A DNA stretch of 64,000 bases from Ornithodoros turicata. Lineage: Eukaryota > Arthropoda > Arachnida > Ixodida > Argasidae. Under the pieces are notes generated by a model, which saw nothing but the letters and a program-made list of their open reading frames with translations, made no database searches and was not told where the DNA came from. Positions 1 through 47,649 of the stretch are shown here, piece by piece. The position numbers and the translations under genes were made by a program. The stretch's first letter is position 1. Each line of letters opens with the position of its first letter. Location of the stretch: NCBI RefSeq assembly GCF_037126465.1, contig NC_088210.1:11616011-11680010 (forward strand), written 5' to 3'.

Positions 1-30
1 TGTGCTTTCAGCGACATGTGGTATAAACCC

Positions 31-61
31 TACCACCACCACCACCACCACCACCACCACC
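31..61. repeat. (CCA)n microsatellite
   Basis: About ten perfect CCA/ACC triplets. The same tract ends SINE copies at 47.6 and 59.4 kb, so this may be the tail of a SINE whose body lies outside the window. Confidence 0.8.
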
Positions 62-2660
62 GCTAACAATCAGCGCTGCTTCCGCGGCCGCAGAGGCTCC
101 AGCGGCGTGACGTCACTCTCTAATAGGAGGAGTGAGAGCGCGGCGCTTAGAGGAGGAAAGGCGCCGTCCAGACGCCCGCGGGATTGCTTTTCTCAAGGCC
201 GTGTTCCGATTGGTTCTTAGCGAGTGCCATGTTTCTCGTTTTTCCCAGAGAGGGAATTCCAGCTTATGCTCAACATCCGGCGTCTGCTCTTGTTTATGTA
301 TTCCATTATTTCCCGTGGTATTTCCGATACTGTGGTCAGTCAGCGATCCGCGAGGAATAAAATGACACTATTGCTTAGAAATATAGTTACGTATGTGACC
401 GTCCCTTTAACAAACAATGCCACGTGCGAGAAAAAGACTTCCGAAAATGTCAAGTATCAATCGGCGCGAATACTATCAGCCCGGAAGACTACAAGATGAG
501 GGCGCACGATTACGGCAACTCGCAATAGCTAAGGTTCTCTGTCGTGAGCTGTGGTAGAAAAAAAAAAAAAAAAAAGTTAGAAGCAAAGCAAATTTCCACC
601 CCATGCATTTACTATGGCCTATGCCGCGCGCAAACCGCCATGTTTTTCTTCTGTTATCTTCACGCTCACATTCCCACGTGTAGGTGGCGCTGTCTCGGAA
701 CCCTCCATCTGGCTGTTGGTTGTTCCATAAGATTTGGTTCTGCTTCGTCAGCAGGCAGTGCCACCTATATGTGGTCATGTGAACGTGAAGCAGACAAAGG
801 GAAAAATTGCGGTTTTCGAGCGGTATGGCAGGCCACAGGAACTGCATGGGGTGGGAATTTCCTTTGCTTCGAATTTTTTTTTTTTTTTTTTTTACAAAGT
901 AAGAGCATTTGAAAAAAAAAATATCGATAAAACGCCATGCAAATGACTATCAGTCTGCAAAGTTCGAATGCGCCACAGACTTTATCTTGTATTTTCATAA
1001 CTCGATCGAACTGTGTAACCATTGCTAAATTCACCCCGTAGTTATAAATAGCGTCTGACGAGCCAGGCCTGGACACTCGCGCAGTCTTTACGCAGGTACG
1101 TAAAATCAGTCACTGTAAATTTTTACGTCTGTACAGTGTTTTACAAAGCAGCCTGCTAACCGTACCCGCCAAAAGTGCCCGGCACACAGCAAAGCGGCAT
1201 GTGACACTTCCAGTGCGTACTACTACGTCAGAGGTGCCGTGCTTAGTGCTGTCCCAGAATATTATTTCAGTTTTAAAGTTTAATGAATCTCATTTTATGG
1301 CAACTTGCGTTTCCAAGTGTCGAGATACATAAAACGATTGCGGTAACGTTGTCCTTCCTGCAAAGAGAAGTGCTGTGTTCAGGTATAAAGCTGGAATATA
1401 AAATAGTGAATGGAACAGTGCATTGGAACGTTATAATGCAATGTTGAGATATTGAAGGCAAACTGCTGCGTCGATCCTGGGGTGGACTGCAGAACCTTTT
1501 GTGCGCGATAGCGTTCAGTGTGGGACGTTTTTCGGACATTTATGCCGCAGAAGCGTGCGAGCACCACTTGCACCTGATTTTTCTGGACGTGTGAAGATTC
1601 GTTGGTGCCTTTGGACAGCAGTGACATGGATGACATTCAAAAAAATCCTGCACTATACTCAAGTATGCCTTCGTGCATGTTGCGGTTTGTATCCTGTGCC
1701 ATCGCCGACTGGTGCGCCGCAAGCCTTGTTCACAGTCATGTACATAATTTGTATAAAAAAATGGTGCCCAGAGTGTACTCAGTTTTATCTACTTCCTCAA
1801 ATACAAGTCTTGACCACGACCTAGTAGATTATAACGACCATGTCATAATCGGCAACCCCTATGAGGCGCCCGTCCGCACGATCCGCTAGGGGCGCTACTC
1901 ATCAGCCCGCGCGATCTGCATCATGATTGGACGATGGAAATTTGAACTTTGAACGCGCAGGAGCGGACGTACGAGTATCGTAGCAGACGACAGCGACAGC
2001 TCCGATGAAAACGTGTAGAATGATGATAATAATCAACTTTAGAAAGAAGCATCGCCTGTGGGGCATTCAGCGCTTGTACGAAAATACTAAGGCAAGCTGA
2101 AGCATAAAGTATTGCAGAAACTGAGGAAGCAATAACTGGGCCGATGAGCAGCGCCACCGCTTTCAAATCCGGCCCTGGGAAGGGGTACCTATGACATGGT
2201 CGTTAGTCTAGTAGCTTGACACGTGATTCATCGGCAACGAATCGTCATCACCATCTCTACAGTGCACAGCAGGGCCAGGAAAGGAAGGAGGTTAGTAAGT
2301 ATGGAAAGTATGCATTAAAAAAACACACAGGCAGTTCATGTTGACGGCGTAGATTAACAATTTGTTGCTTGCAAACTAGTTTTTAATGTAACAGAGAACA
2401 TTTGATAGTTTCGTCGAAGTTTTACAGATTTTTTTTTAACGGTTCTGCTCTAAGATGGCTCCAGTAGGTTCGGTTCTGTTCCGGTTCGGCGAAAAACGGT
2501 CAATAACGGTTTCTGGTTCCGGGTTCGGTTCGACTCTCTGCTTGGAAGTCTAGTGGCACACCCTGGGCTTCCCGCCTATGGACAACTAACGTATTCTACG
2601 CCATCTTGCAAAAGCTGATCTGACGTTTGCTTTCCGGATCCCACGAAACACACACATCGT
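62..2660. other. Non-coding stretch with short repeats
   Basis: No supportable gene. It holds poly(A)/poly(T) runs at 554-576 and 875-892, two related segments ending in these runs (about 590-720 and 770-890, in part inverted to each other), and a block rich in GGTTC/GGTTCCGG words at about 2445-2560 of the type seen at 6.5 and 20.4 kb. Open frames of about 100 codons near 1500-1820 show no family features. Confidence 0.5.
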
Positions 2661-3268
2661 CAATGTGCCGCATTAATGAACCTTTTTCGCATACGCGTCG
2701 TATCCTAGCGGCTCTCTAGCGAACCACGCTCGAAGCGCGTCAGAACAAGTCCACACGGGTAGCACAAAGGACCAAAACCGGTCCGGAGTGGGACCGACGA
2801 GCGCGCGCCGTTCGTACGGTCTTCCCACTGGTCCCCACTTCTGTCGTCCCCATAGTGCGCCATCTAGTGAAGACGGAGATAACCCTCCAGAGCGCTTCAA
2901 GGTCATGCGCATGCGCCTCTCCAAGATGCCACCACTGGGGCGATCTTGAAGATCTACACTATAGAGTACATCCTCCTGCATCGCCCGCATTGCCAAGCAT
3001 TCAGAACCACGAGAGCACTTGCTTGCAAAACTGCGGTGAAGGCAACCGCGTCGTCTGCTACGAATTCCGCCATCTTGACGCCCGCGCGCATCTCGCAATT
3101 CGCTCACAAATGTGTAGCTATACGCTTAACGACGCATTACATAGCAAGGGAGATTTCACAAGTCTGTGAAATCGGTACACAGCATTCATGCATGGGAAGC
3201 GTGGGAGTCAATATGGCGGCTCTGCCGCATTCGCTTCTACAAAGGATGACTACATCCTACGGAGAAAC

Positions 3269-3731
3269 GGAGCCGTATATAGAGAGAGTTTGGACATCTT
3301 TTGCCGCTTCACGGGCGGATCCTGTTTTGACGTCAGAATCGGTGTTGCACCACCTAAGAAGCCTGAATCCAAGCGAAATCCGCTGGTCAGCCAGCAGGTA
3401 GGCGCCATCTTGATGCACTTCACCGGCTAGACGACATGTACCTTTGCTGCGCTCAGTGTAATATATCAGGGTCGCCTGCTTATGACCCACAGGCGCCTAT
3501 GGAATGGATGCTTTGTTTTCAAACTGAAAGGATTCAAGAACGAACGGGTCTCGACGGACGTATGCACGTGTCTTCCCCCTTGCATCGTGACCAACGCTTT
3601 GCATCAACATGGCGGTTGACGACTGGACAACAATAGAGCGCGGCGAGGAAGGTCGTTCAGCCGTGACGTTGCAATAACGCGGTTCAAGTTAGGCTCCTCC
3701 TAATGGCCAAACTCTCTCTGTAAACGGCTCT
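3269..3731. mobile_element. MITE with TIR CGGAGCCGT...AGAGAGAGTTTGG, copy 1
   Basis: The left end (cggagccgtatatagagagagtttgg) is mirrored by the right end (ccaaactctctctgtaaacggctctg). The interior has no intact ORF and carries paired inverted words such as GGCGCCATCTTG. A second copy abuts on the right and a third lies at 27.7 kb. Confidence 0.8.
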
Positions 3732-3744
3732 GAGTTTTGCCATT

Positions 3745-4207
3745 CTCAGATCTTTTGTCGCCTCATGGGTGAAGCCTATTTTCACGTCGGAGTCGTCGTT
3801 GCGCCGCGCATAAAGCCTGAATCCAAGCGGAATCCGCTTATCAGCCATCTGGTGCGCGCCATTTTGATGCTGTCCGCCAGCTGGTCGACAGCTTTGTTGT
3901 CGCACTGAATGTAATCTACAGGGATAACCGGATTGTGACCCACTGCCGCCTGTGATAAGTGGGGCTTTGTTGGCAAACAGAGAGAGTTCAAGGATGAAGG
4001 GCTTTTGAAGGACGATGTACGCACGTGTCTACCCTGGCATGACCCTGGCACTGTAAACAACGACCAGCAGCAGTATGGCGTCGGCGACCGCCTGACGACT
4101 GGACATCAATAGAGCACGGCGAGTGTGGTCGCTTAGCCGTGCGTGACGTCGCATGACGCGCTCCAAGTTAGGCTCCTCCTAATGGCCAGTTGGTGCCGTA
4201 AACGAGC
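3745..4207. mobile_element. MITE of the same family, copy 2 (left end decayed)
   Basis: Follows copy 1 head to tail. Shares TCTTTTGTCGCCTCATGGGTG, the CCTGAATCCAAGCGGAATCC block and the right-end TTAGGCTCCTCCTAATGGCC. Its right end truncates the gypsy integrase fragment that begins at about 4205. Confidence 0.7.
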
Positions 4208-5664
4208 TCTGCCGTTGTACATCACCAAGTCCTCCTTCCAAGCCGCCCGGAGCCCCAGGAGTGTTAGCGGGAGAAGATCGTGCCATCTGGATGTGTTCTT
4301 GTGTGCCATTATTGTGACGACGGAAACGCTCAACGATCCCGTTGGAATTCACGGATGATATCCCGTGGTTCGGCAGCGGTTCGTACCGAGCAGCTGCGTC
4401 AGCGCATGGAAGAGCCGGGATTCGAGCTGTCTGCTGCAGTCCGTGATGAGGCGAGAGGGAACACAGAAACGAGAGACTCACCTAGAGACTATATAATGTG
4501 CGCGCGAAAGTTTCTGCCGTAGAATCGGGCATTGGAACGACTTCGGGCCATCTGGTGAACCTATCGATACAGGTTAGGATGAACCGGTGGTTGCACGAAG
4601 GAGGCAAAGGGCCGACGGCGTAGATGTGAACTTGACTGAAACGTGAGCTTAGTAGGGGGGAACGTTGACAGCGGGGAGATGGTATGTCTGTGTGGCTTGG
4701 CGCGCTAAAAGGGGATGTAATATCTTGTCCATTTGCGAATAGTATCGGTATTCATGAACGGCGAAACATAACGCGCTGCAATGAGGCGCTGCGTGGCCTT
4801 GATTCCAGGGTAGGCGAGATGATGGAGTACCAAAAAAATTGATCGGCGGAATCCGCTGAAAAAAAGGAAAAGAAAGAAGAAGGCCGCTCCGAGCCTGTGG
4901 ATGCGTCGAATAGACGAGGTCCTGTACTCCGGGGAAGCCGATTTGCTGCAGTGTTGGAGAAGAGTGGTTGGACAGGAGGTGCTGCAGCTCGGGATCGGAT
5001 TGCTGGTAGCGGGCAATGTTTGCGAGGTTGATTGGGACGTGCTCTAAAGTGGAAATTCGGCTGAGGGCGTCGGCAGTCACTTTGTCGGCACACCTTTGAT
5101 ATGCTCGAGCCTGGCGTGTAACTCCGCCAAATAAACGAGGTGCCAGACCCCCCTGGGGGAGTGTCGGGGACTGCCTGAACAATAGGCGTGGATCAAAGGC
5201 TTATGGTCTGTGAAAAGGATGAAGGACTTATCTTCGAGATAATACCGGAAGTGCCTGGCGGCCGTGAATGCTGCGAGGAGTTCACGGCCAAATGCGCTGT
5301 ATTTTTCTTCTGTGTGTGAGAACTTCTTGGAGAAAAAGGCAATGGGTTTCCACTCGTTGTCGACCCGCTGTTGTGATACCGCGCCCATGGGATGGTTGGA
5401 TGCGTCTACCATTAGCAAGGTTGGGGCACTGTTCATAGGGTGAATTAACGTGGTTGCGTCAACAGGGGTCTGCTTCGCTTCGTGAAAGACCTGAAGTGCT
5501 TCTGGGGACCAAGCTAGGGAATTGGATACGGGTCTCGTTGACATGAGGAGTGATTCGAGCGGTCGTAGGATTGCCGCGCAATGCGGAATAACACGTCTGT
5601 AGAGGTTGACCATGCCCAAGAAGCGCGCGGCAGGGCTTCTTGCGTACATATGGAGCGCACACAT
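4205..5664 (-). pseudogene. Decayed Ty3/gypsy-type retrotransposon pol (RT tail, RNase H, integrase)
   Basis: Read on the minus strand from 5664. It has the RT connection region (FLGMVNLYRRVIP), RNase H with its acidic positions (LLMVDASNHPMGAV, FGRELLA, FTDHKPL), then a frameshift near 5090 into TADALSRIST and the integrase N-terminal region. Integrase core remnants lie at 4380-4205 (NGIVERF, WHDLLPLTLLGLRA). Frameshifts and stops break it, the RT catalytic part upstream is absent, and the 3' side is cut by a MITE. It is inactive. Confidence 0.85.
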
Positions 5665-5739
5665 GGAGGCTGGTCGAGGAAAGTTTTGGGTTGTTTCGAC
5701 TTTGCTGGTAAGTGGGGTAATGCCTTGCGCGTCCGGCCC

Positions 5740-7000
5740 GAGGAACTCCAGAACACGACCTACTTAATAAGAGAACGACCAGTTCATTTGACCCCCCTTC
5801 CAGCGCCGGCTTTTTTGTTTCACATGTTTGCCGCAGGAGCATTGGTGGCGCTGCCGACATTCCCTACTTCAATGGGGATTGTAGTGCTTATGCGGTAGCT
5901 TTCTACGGACTTCTTCGCATCTGCGTCAGATATTTGTGCCTTCTTTTTTTTTTTTTCTTGCCAAACATATCGTAATCTTTACGCACCAAACCGCCGCGAA
6001 GACCTCAGTTCACATGAGCATGGTTTATTCCGTAGTGCCTTTTTGCAAGGCAAGATGCCTCCTCGCGTGAAGCGAAAAAGTACGTGCTGTCATCCATCTG
6101 AGATATTTCTCCAAAACCTTGCAATTCAGCTGCGGTCACTTTTACTTTGCCCCTTAACATATTACTAACATTTCTTCCTTTTCTTTTTGAGCATGTAGAA
6201 TAGATTTCCTACAACAATTCACTTTGGAGATACCGAGTGTGTACATACAGACGCACTTATTCAGTGCGTGGTGGCACCAACTTTAAATTAATCTTAAATT
6301 TAAATAACGGCATACAGGACCGTATCGCCACAGGAAGAGCAGCAGGAACTGCTCTTAACCTATGGCCCTTTTTTACCAACAGTGGTTAACTTTGGACTAA
6401 GATCCAGCGTTGCGTGATCTGATGAATATTCCAGTGACAGTAACTTCCTTTAGTGTAGCATAGTTAAGCGTTAAATTCAAGTTAAGGGACCGTTGTTCTC
6501 GGTTCAAATGCTAATTGGTGATGGTGAAACCGGGCCTTATTAACTGGAACCGAAGCGGTCATCGGTTTGGTTACGGTTCAGTGTCAGAACTCTGAAAGCG
6601 GTTACAGGTGGGAGGCTCGCCGTTTTAATGCTTGTGGCTACCAGTAACCAAACAGATGAACCGGTACTTTTTCGGTTTTCTCTAGGATGTATCTGCTGGC
6701 TGCGTGGATGTCACAGAAGCACGTTCAACGCCACTAATCAGAGTTGTAAAGAAATATATATCGCATCCAAAGCTGATCGCGTTCACGCGTGAGCATATTC
6801 TTATCAACCGGTAACCGAAATCACATAATTCGGTTCAGGTTGCGGCTTTGGTTAGTTGCGAATGGTGGATTGCAGATGTGGATATGGAAGAAATTTGGGT
6901 TCCAAGTCGTCTTCGGTTTGGCCCCGGCTTCAGTCCCTGCGCGTACTTCCACGTGCCAGAGCATGATTGTCTCCACTGCTGGATCGCCAATGAGTTCATT
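5740..7000. other. Non-coding stretch
   Basis: At 5740-5780 an inverted piece (TCTCTTATTAAGTAGGTCGT on minus) matches 7560-7595 on plus, probably LTR debris of the gypsy-like element. The block 6480-6680 is rich in GGTTCGG/CCGGTT words. Nothing else supportable. Confidence 0.45.
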
Positions 7001-7015
7001 GGACAGCGATATGGG

Positions 7016-7225
7016 GGTGGTGAAAGGGCTCACTGTTGTCTGCCTCACAGATGTCACGACTAAAGCCCTGGAGGAAAACGCGTCCTGGGGCAACTTCATG
7101 GGAATTGTGCGGAGATATGTATAAAAGTGTCTGATGAAAGCCCACGAAAAAATCCACACTGCACATCCAGCTCCGGGATTCGAACCCGGGTACCTCCCAA
7201 GTTCTCCCAGGTATGGGGGAACTTG
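7016..7225 (-). mobile_element. tRNA-related SINE, diverged copy
   Basis: On the minus strand there is a polymerase III B-box (GGTTCGAATCC inside GGTACCCGGGTTCGAATCCC). It is followed by a body matching the 47.4-kb copy block by block: TCATCAGACAC, CCCCAGGACGC, CAGGGCTTTAGTCGTGAC, GAGGCAGACAACAG, CCCTTTCACCACCCCCA. Confidence 0.75.
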
Positions 7226-7539
7226 CTTTTCAAGGACGGCGTGGTATCAAATGAAGTACCTTGTACTGTGTACCAATGTGTCATCGCACGAGAAAACAAA
7301 ATAAACGGCGTCCATGTAAAGTATACCCCGACAAAACGAGCACAGGAGTCGATGTTGTACACTACAAATCAATATGGACGTCGAAAAGATGTACACGAGT
7401 CAATACGAACACCATCTCGTTACATGTCCCAATGCAGAGTCGCCCTGTTTTAGGGAATGTGGGCAGCGCGCCAAGCGGGCGTTTCACCTGTGAGAGGAGG
7501 AAATTGCGAGGAGGTTCCGCGGACAGCCGCTCCATAGGG

Positions 7540-7830
7540 ATTTGGGAAAGTGACCTGGTCGCTCTCTTATTAAGTAGGTCGTGCTCCAGAAAGGAAACAC
7601 CGAACTCGCACTTGTCACTGAACACGAACACTGAACTCGCATTTGTCAGCGTTAATGATGCTCCTCGACTGAAGCGCTGCCCACGCAGCACAATGTACTG
7701 ATAGTCGAGTGCAAGAGGGGTGGACGGGTAGGTGACAGGTGCACGAAGGAGGCAAAGGGCCGACGATGTCGATGTGAACTTGACTGAAACGTGAGCTTGG
7801 TAGGGGGGAACGTTGACAGCGGGGAGACTC
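7540..7830. mobile_element. Gypsy-like element debris
   Basis: 7740-7828 repeats 4594-4677 (GCACGAAGGAGGCAAAGGGC ... TAGGGGGGAACGTTGACAGC), the integrase-side part of the pol at 4.2-5.7 kb. 7560-7600 matches 5740-5780 inverted. 7683-7730 matches the inverted pair at 63.7-63.9 kb. Confidence 0.65.
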
Positions 7831-8430
7831 GCTCCAGCGCTCAGCGGAGAAGTCGCTGATGAAGCAAGTCCAAACCGCTTGCTCTCCGGCAAGCGGTTTG
7901 CAGCACCGCCAGGAGGAAAATATAGGGCTATTTTCTAGCTCTATATAGCAAATTGCTATTCGTCGGAACGTTCCTTAAGTATAAGGCTATGTCTGTAGGG
8001 CGTGTTTGTCGAAAACCGTTCTCTACAATCAGTTATGCATGAATCGTTATCCAGGAAAGTTATCAGTCAAAATAATAATAACGGCACCTTGATGTTACTT
8101 ATTACAGCACTGCTTCCACTCATTGCAATGTCACATTGGAATTATTCCTTTATACCGTGTCCATTGTGCTATTGCCCATTATATCTTGTCTCAGGTCTTT
8201 TTTTTAAGCCGGTAAGCTCTTCAAAATCTAGCTATTATTAAAATACCACATTCAGCCAGTTGCCGGGCATTGAATAAATTCAGCACGGGTTCAGATGTGA
8301 AAACATGTCATAATGCACCTCACATTATACTGCGATATTTTTATTAAAAATAAAAAGAATATGAGACATTTGCGAGTCGTCGTGTAGGTTACAGCTCGCC
8401 GTGGTCTCGTCGTTGCCGTCGGACTCAAAG

Positions 8431-9524
8431 CAGGCTTGTGCGTAACGTGTTACTTGTAATCAGTTACTTCTTTGGGTACTTTTTGTGTAATCAGTTACTT
8501 TACTGTCAAAGTAATTTTTCGAGTAATCAGTTACCTTTTTTAGTAATCAGTTACTTAGTAATTGATTGAGTACTTTTCCGGCAGAGATTAGCCTATCTTT
8601 CAGATATTCTGCCCCAAGTCAATGGGGAAGTAAATGGGAGTCATGGGGAAGTTCCACACAATGTTCTTTCACAATCGGGTCAACGTGTTCCACTGCCACA
8701 AAATGCAGTAGACGTGCAGATCTCCTTGTCCTTGTGCGCATTTCTCTCTCTTTTTTTAATTCTTCTTTCTTGTTATTTCAGCTGTTCCGGCGTTGCACCT
8801 TCTGTGTTTTTTTTTTTTTTGTTTCTTTTTCTGAGGAACACAAAGACGGATATAATTTGCGTGAATGCAGAGTAACGACCGGAGTAAAGGCCTGTTCCGA
8901 CATAGAGCATCCCGCTACTATAGCGCTACAAAATAGCATGCAGAAACAGCGCTAACAGTTATCGGATGGTTCACACTTGCATAGCTGTGCTAGCTCTCTA
9001 ATTTAGCAAGGGTTCGGTGGTCGTTTCCGGCCTTCCCCATCATGGCATCTTCGGAGTTCGACAGCATGCGGACGAACCAGTCCAGTCAACTGACTCAACG
9101 AAAAATTACCAGGTATTTTGGATGACAGACTCGCCGGCTCCAATGCAGTCGCCGTTCCGTGAAATTCGGAAGTGAAACAACTCCACGACTTCCGCGACGT
9201 CATCACTGTGGGACCTCACCGTTGGCCAACACGAATGTAGTGCTAATATTAGCGCTGAAAAAGTTGACACGAGCTCAACTCCGACAAGTGCTAATTTTTA
9301 GCTGTTTGGAGCAATGCGAGGAGGAAAATATTGAGCTATTTTGTAGCGCTATACGTATAGTAAATCACTATATGTCGGAACGGGCCTTAACGCGTTACCT
9401 TTCTGCTCGTTACTTCATTACATTTTGAGTCGAACAGTTGGTAACGGTAATCAATTACTTGTTCCGTAGAAGTAACTGTAATGGTAATCAATTACTGTAA
9501 TTTCGAGCAACGGGCAGAAGTCTG
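8431..9524. mobile_element. hAT-like non-autonomous element with GTAAYTGATTAC words
   Basis: Ends CAGGCTTGTGCG and CGGGCAGAAGTCTG form an imperfect TIR. Flanks ACTCAAAG and ACTCAGAG fit an 8-bp target duplication (7/8). Both ends are saturated with TAATCAGTTACTT-type words in both orientations. No intact ORF. The right end is 31 bp from the helicase stop codon. Confidence 0.7.
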
Positions 9525-9555
9525 ACTCAGAGCCGCGTTTGCCTCCGACAACATT

Positions 9556-44440
<34,885 letters not shown>

Positions 44441-45028
44441 GCCCGAGATTTACTCAACCATCCGCGAAGCAGAGTTGTACGTCTGCACAGACCAGAGAAG
44501 GGGGAAATATTTTGAGAGTGCAGGAGTCGGTATTTATGTGATCACGGATTTTCTCAGAGGGGGTGCCGTAGAGGGTGTGCGATCAGTGACAGATCCAGGG
44601 GGCATTGGCAGTCGCCCTCCGAATTAAGTTAAGCTTTAGGATTCCCCTCTCCCTGCCCCTGCTTCGACAAGAAACCGGTCCGGTCCGATACTGTTTATCC
44701 CACAAAACAACATCCACAGTTTGCGAAGAACTGTATCTACCGCAACCGATCAAGTGGATTGGAAGGAACAGAAAACTACCATGGATATTGTTGTTCCACG
44801 AACGTGTACCTCCATTTTAATTCCTGATGCTGCCCAACACAGATCCAAACTCAATGTATGCCAATATACGTGTACCCATAAACATACGCACTCCCAGAAG
44901 TTGATATCTCGGGAGAATACTGCTTCTGATCCACCGATTGACCCGTTGTCGTTCGACGTGCACAGTTGCTCGGGTACAAAATGCATCTTTTTTCAACGTG
45001 ACCTTTTCATCCGAAGCAGAAACACATC

Positions 45029-45415
45029 ATGAAGGTCACACATCTCCTTAGTTGTCACAGCTGTCAAGAGAGAGAGACTAGTGATGTTTCTGTGGGCATG
45101 AGCTCACACTCCGAGCATTTTCACAAAAATGCTACGTGCTACATGTTGAAAGGCCCTTACAAAGTAATTGGAAAGAAGGGAGAAACTGACTACGTTAACG
45201 GCCTCGGACACATACAGAAGCCGTTTCATGCAAACATACTGTGGAAGTTCGAGCAAAGAGAACCAGTGACACAGGTAAACACCATGTTGGTGTCAGCGGC
45301 TGCAAAAAAAACTGATGTGTGCTTCAAAGCTTTTGCATCACACAATTTCCTCTGGCACGTACATAATAATGCATATTTCTTGTACTATCTAAACCCGTAC
45401 GTTGCACATACATAG
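45029..45415 (+). pseudogene. Gypsy-type integrase C-terminal fragment
   Basis: Open frame with LSCHSCQ and then LKGPYKVIGKKGETDYVN, KPFHANILWKFEQRE. This is the GPFKV..KKGE.DY.....FHANLL pattern downstream of Ty3/gypsy integrase cores. No other pol domain adjoins. Confidence 0.6.
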
Positions 45416-45699
45416 CCCAAAGATTGATGTATCGTTCCTGTGATGTGATTGAAGATTCATGCTCAGCCTTCAAGTTTTCAAATCACTCAGTTATACAAAT
45501 ACTAGATAAAAGGCTAAGAATGTGCAGCAAAGCGTGATAATGAAATTCCGTTTTAACTTTCCTTTGCACTTTAAAATGCAACACAAACAAACCAAAATGC
45601 AAATATAATATTTATATTAGAATGTCGAATAAGAAAACTGGAGTTTTGTGAAGTCGCTGTCTATTAACATGCTCCATTTTGATACGTAAACGGAATTCC

Positions 45700-46110
45700 G
45701 TAAATCCCTAATGAAGTTCACCGTGTGGACAACTTGCAAGTGATGACAACCACTTCACAGCACGTGCGAGAAGATCCGCAATGTCTGCAGCAGCACAGCT
45801 CAATTTTTCGTCTGCCGTTTTCACAAATTCACTCATCACTGAGTCATACGAATGCTTTTGTGAAGTGCGTACAGATGAATTCTGAGTCACACTGCTGCCA
45901 TTGGTTCCCATGTGTTCTCCACTGTTAGAACCGCCCAATGATACCATAGGTGTTCGAAATAATTTTTGCACACCCGAGAGTTCCTCCGGCCACATTGAAA
46001 TCTTGCAAGTTTTTATCTTTCTCAAAGTTTCAGGGATACAATTCAGATTCCCTCTCCGGAGCAAGAAAACGGGTGAAGTGATAGGAAAAACGGTGAATGC
46101 GATAAGGCTG
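45700..46110. other. Intergenic stretch with an unassigned 118-codon minus frame
   Basis: Minus frame 46064-45708 contains YDSVMSEFVKTADEKLSC and ends ASCPHGELH. I see no known domain and no splice support. It may be element-derived. Confidence 0.2.
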
Positions 46111-46500
46111 CAGTGAGAATATGCGGTGGTGAATCCGCTGGTGGCTCATTCCTGCGCGTGCCTGCGTCGGAACGGATTCCTCGGGTCGATGCAGGATGTT
46201 CATGTTCACAAGTCTTGACCTCTCCGTACAGCAACCTGAACGCTGCTGTCTGTATCGCTAAAAATATCTTGAATGTAATTGTATGGATGCTGCACACGTT
46301 TTCCCTCGCCGAAAAGTATGGTTACGGGGAGGTGAAAACATGGTAACTGTCTGCGTTGCTCGGAAGGACACAAACACAAAATGTGCGTTTTATTTCGCCG
46401 TTTGTACGACATCAAACCAAGTTTTAAAAAAAATAATAGCTAGCTGCTATAGAGGGCGACAAACTGAACAGGCACGATGAATGCAGCAGTAGCTGATAAG

Positions 46501-47293
46501 TAGGGTTCCGGGTTTTCGGATTTATCCGAAAATATCCGAAAAACGTACTCCGGTAAAATTTTAAGCAATTCGGATTAATCCGAAAAACTCCGCTTGGCAG
46601 ATGTTTTCCCTGATAACCGGGTTATTGTTCTTGGCCTCCTTTTGTGCCCTGGGTTTCTTCTGACCTCGGATACTGACCCCACCGCAACATAACAATGGTT
46701 TCTGTGACCTAGCGTTTCCTTCGACGGTTATCTCGACCACTTGAGGATTCACCGGCCCGGTTTTTCCCTAGCCTGTTTTCCGATTTCCTTGTCCTACATG
46801 TGACGTAAGTACTAAAATAAGTATCGAACCGTGGTCATACAGAGTGGTCTTTCTGAAATTGCAACTAGTTAAAAGTGCTGACGACAAGATGGGACGCAAG
46901 CAAAAACTGCCCTGCGACTACGTCAAGTAGTACCCTGATTTCAAGGAGTTCACATCACCCCTCGATCGCGATGCAGAGGTTGTCCTATGTAAGTATTGCC
47001 GCGTAACAGTGAGCACACGAAAAGGGTGCTTTCGGAATTGCGGAACACCTCAGTGTGCTTCGCACGAAATGTATTGTTAAGGTTATGTATCTTTAGTGTT
47101 GAAGCAACAAATGTGACAACTGCGTTTTCGCTGCACAACTGTGTGTGCGTCGTCAAGTGCTCTCCGAATTTCGGATATTAACTGAGCTATAAATGATACA
47201 CTCCGAAAAAATCCGTTTTTTGAAAATAGAATAAACTCCGAAAAACATCCTCCGGTAACACCCAGAAATAAACTCAGAAATCCCGGAACCCTA
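46501..47293. mobile_element. Ac-type hAT element with BED-finger remnant
   Basis: TIR TAGGGTTCCGGG / CCCGGAACCCTA; perfect 8-bp target duplication CTGATAAG (46493-46500; 47294-47301). ATCCGAAAA words repeat at both tips. At 46878-47030 (plus) a frame reads MGRKQKLPCDYVK-stop-YPDFKEFTS...VVLCKYCRVTVSTRKG, like the zinc-finger head of hAT transposase-related proteins, broken by a stop. Confidence 0.85.
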
Positions 47294-47389
47294 CTGATAA
47301 GTGAGCGAGAGGTAGATGCTAGCGAGAGAGAGAAAAAAGAAAATAAAAAACACTTTGCACACAGTCCGGTACACCACACACACAATTGG

Positions 47390-47643
47390 ATCGGCTTTGG
47401 TTGGCGCCATACCCACGCCGTCCGCGGAGGTACCCGGGTTCGAATCCCGGTGCCGGCTGTGTTGTCTGGGGTTTTTCCTGGGTTTTCCTCAGACGCTTTC
47501 AGACATATGTCGGTACAGTTCCCCTAGAAGTCGGCCCAGGACGCACATTTCCCCAGGGCGTCAGTCGTGACGGTGCCCACATACGTGAGGCCGACAACGG
47601 CAAGCCCTTTCACCATCACCATCACCACCACCACCACCACCAT
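47390..47643 (+). mobile_element. tRNA-headed SINE with (CCA)n tail, most complete copy
   Basis: A-box-like GGCTTTGGTTGGCG, B-box GGTTCGAATCC, body CTCAGACGCTTTCAGAC...CCCAGGACGC...GGGCGTCAGTCGTGACGGTG, ending (CAC/CCA)n at 47607-47643. Matches what I recall of ixodid tRNA-derived SINEs (Ruka-type). The name is from memory. Confidence 0.8.
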
Positions 47644-47649
47644 GGAGGA

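Noticed and set aside
1501..1824. 107-codon plus frame
   Set aside because: No domain, no splice context, odd composition; likely chance.
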